Positions 63,819 through 64,000 of a stretch of DNA of 64,000 nt are shown in pieces. The notes beneath the pieces were generated by a model, which searched no databases, was not told the origin of the DNA, and worked only from the letters and a program-made list of their open reading frames with translations. The DNA lies in NCBI RefSeq assembly GCF_900141885.1, contig NZ_FQYY01000006.1:229691-293690 (forward strand), given 5' to 3'. The translations under genes and the position numbers were made by a program. The DNA comes from Mesonia phycicola (lineage in GTDB: Bacteria; Bacteroidota; Bacteroidia; Flavobacteriales; Flavobacteriaceae). How positions within the stretch are numbered: the stretch's first letter is position 1; the number at the start of each line of letters is the position of its first letter.

Positions 63819-64000
63819 ACGATGAAGAGTTTGATCCTGGCTCAGGATGAACGCTAGCGGCAGGCTTAACACATGCAAGTCGAACGGTAACAGCAGAGCT
63901 TGCTCTGGCTGACGAGTGGCGCACGGGTGCGTAACGCGTATACAATCTACCTATTACTGGGGTATAGCCCAGAGAAATTTGGATTAATCCCCCATAGTAT
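63819..64000 (+). rRNA. rrs: 16S ribosomal RNA (5' part, cut by window edge)
   Basis: The 5' end of 16S rRNA is recognised by AGAGTTTGATCCTGGCTCAG (beginning at 63826, the E. coli position 8 landmark) and by GCAGGCTTAACACATGCAAG and GAGTGGCGCACGGGTGCG in the next 150 bases. GATGAACGCTAGCGGCAGGC is the usual Bacteroidota form. The start is set seven bases before the landmark. The rest of the rRNA operon lies outside the window. Confidence 0.96.

Noticed and set aside
63754..63945. 63-aa reading frame on the - strand at the 16S gene
   Set aside because: It runs antisense through the 16S 5' end, whose sequence is unmistakable; the frame is fortuitous.
1..64000. CRISPR arrays, insertion sequences, prophage or integron
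   Set aside because: No regularly spaced direct repeats, transposase, integrase or cas-like genes were found; the only dispersed repeats are the three palindromic elements.

Overview
This window is chromosomal DNA from a marine-type member of the Flavobacteriaceae (Bacteroidota). The evidence is the AT-rich coding style, several TAnnTTTG promoter boxes, type IX secretion (T9SS) sorting domains on exported proteins, gliding genes (gldF, gldG, a PorP/SprF protein and a protein with the gliding-associated C-terminal domain), and the start of a 16S rRNA gene of Bacteroidota type at the right edge. The genus cannot be fixed from what is visible. No prophage, integrase, transposase, CRISPR array or complete tRNA was seen.

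Layout. 1-5239 (- strand) is a housekeeping block: signal peptidase I (cut by the window edge), dapB, a DUF5683 membrane protein, parB, parA and a dienoyl-CoA-reductase-like SDR. 5384-6256 (+) is an exported retropepsin-like protein. 6304-10820 (-) is methylmalonyl-CoA mutase (two subunits), an FtsB/DivIC-like protein and uridine kinase. A sulfotransferase-like gene and an HD-domain gene follow. 12487-24694 (-) is a copper/silver efflux block. Seven tightly spaced genes encode a CusA pump, a TolC channel, a DUF3347 lipoprotein, a permease, an HMA-AraC regulator, a CopA ATPase and a CusB adaptor, with a small Cys-rich secreted protein upstream. A umuD-umuC pair (24777-26416, +) comes next. After it are two tandem di-haem cytochrome c peroxidases and two secreted T9SS phosphatases (PhoD-like and PhoX-like) separated by a tiny gene, then a leucine-rich-repeat protein.

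38032-43957 holds an acyl-CoA carboxylase beta chain, two small genes, ettA, an MscS channel and a Dps ferritin. 44023-56665 mixes housekeeping and exported genes: a DCC thiol oxidoreductase, an M1 peptidase with a T9SS tail, dnaN, gldG-gldF, an SAM hydrolase, phoH, purC, a bacterial topoisomerase IB and an M42 peptidase. 56783-63108 has a DUF4294 gene and a three-gene T9SS/gliding surface cluster of visibly different codon style. 63109-63818 is an rRNA leader with two tandem promoters and unusual hairpins, and the 16S gene runs off the right edge.

The most interesting signals are these. (1) A dispersed palindromic repeat of about 90-110 bp occurs three times, with covarying terminal arms. 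(2) Three 7-bp repeats at exact 11-bp phasing (7-4-7-4-7) lie upstream of each of the two phosphatase genes and look like a PhoB/PhoP box. (3) A UmuD homologue has both catalytic positions substituted and a possible internal start that would directly yield a UmuD'-like protein. (4) A CPM...MLxCG cysteine module is shared by the copper lipoprotein and the CusB C-terminus, next to an HMA-AraC fusion regulator. (5) A perfect tRNA T-arm-like hairpin sits in the rRNA leader.
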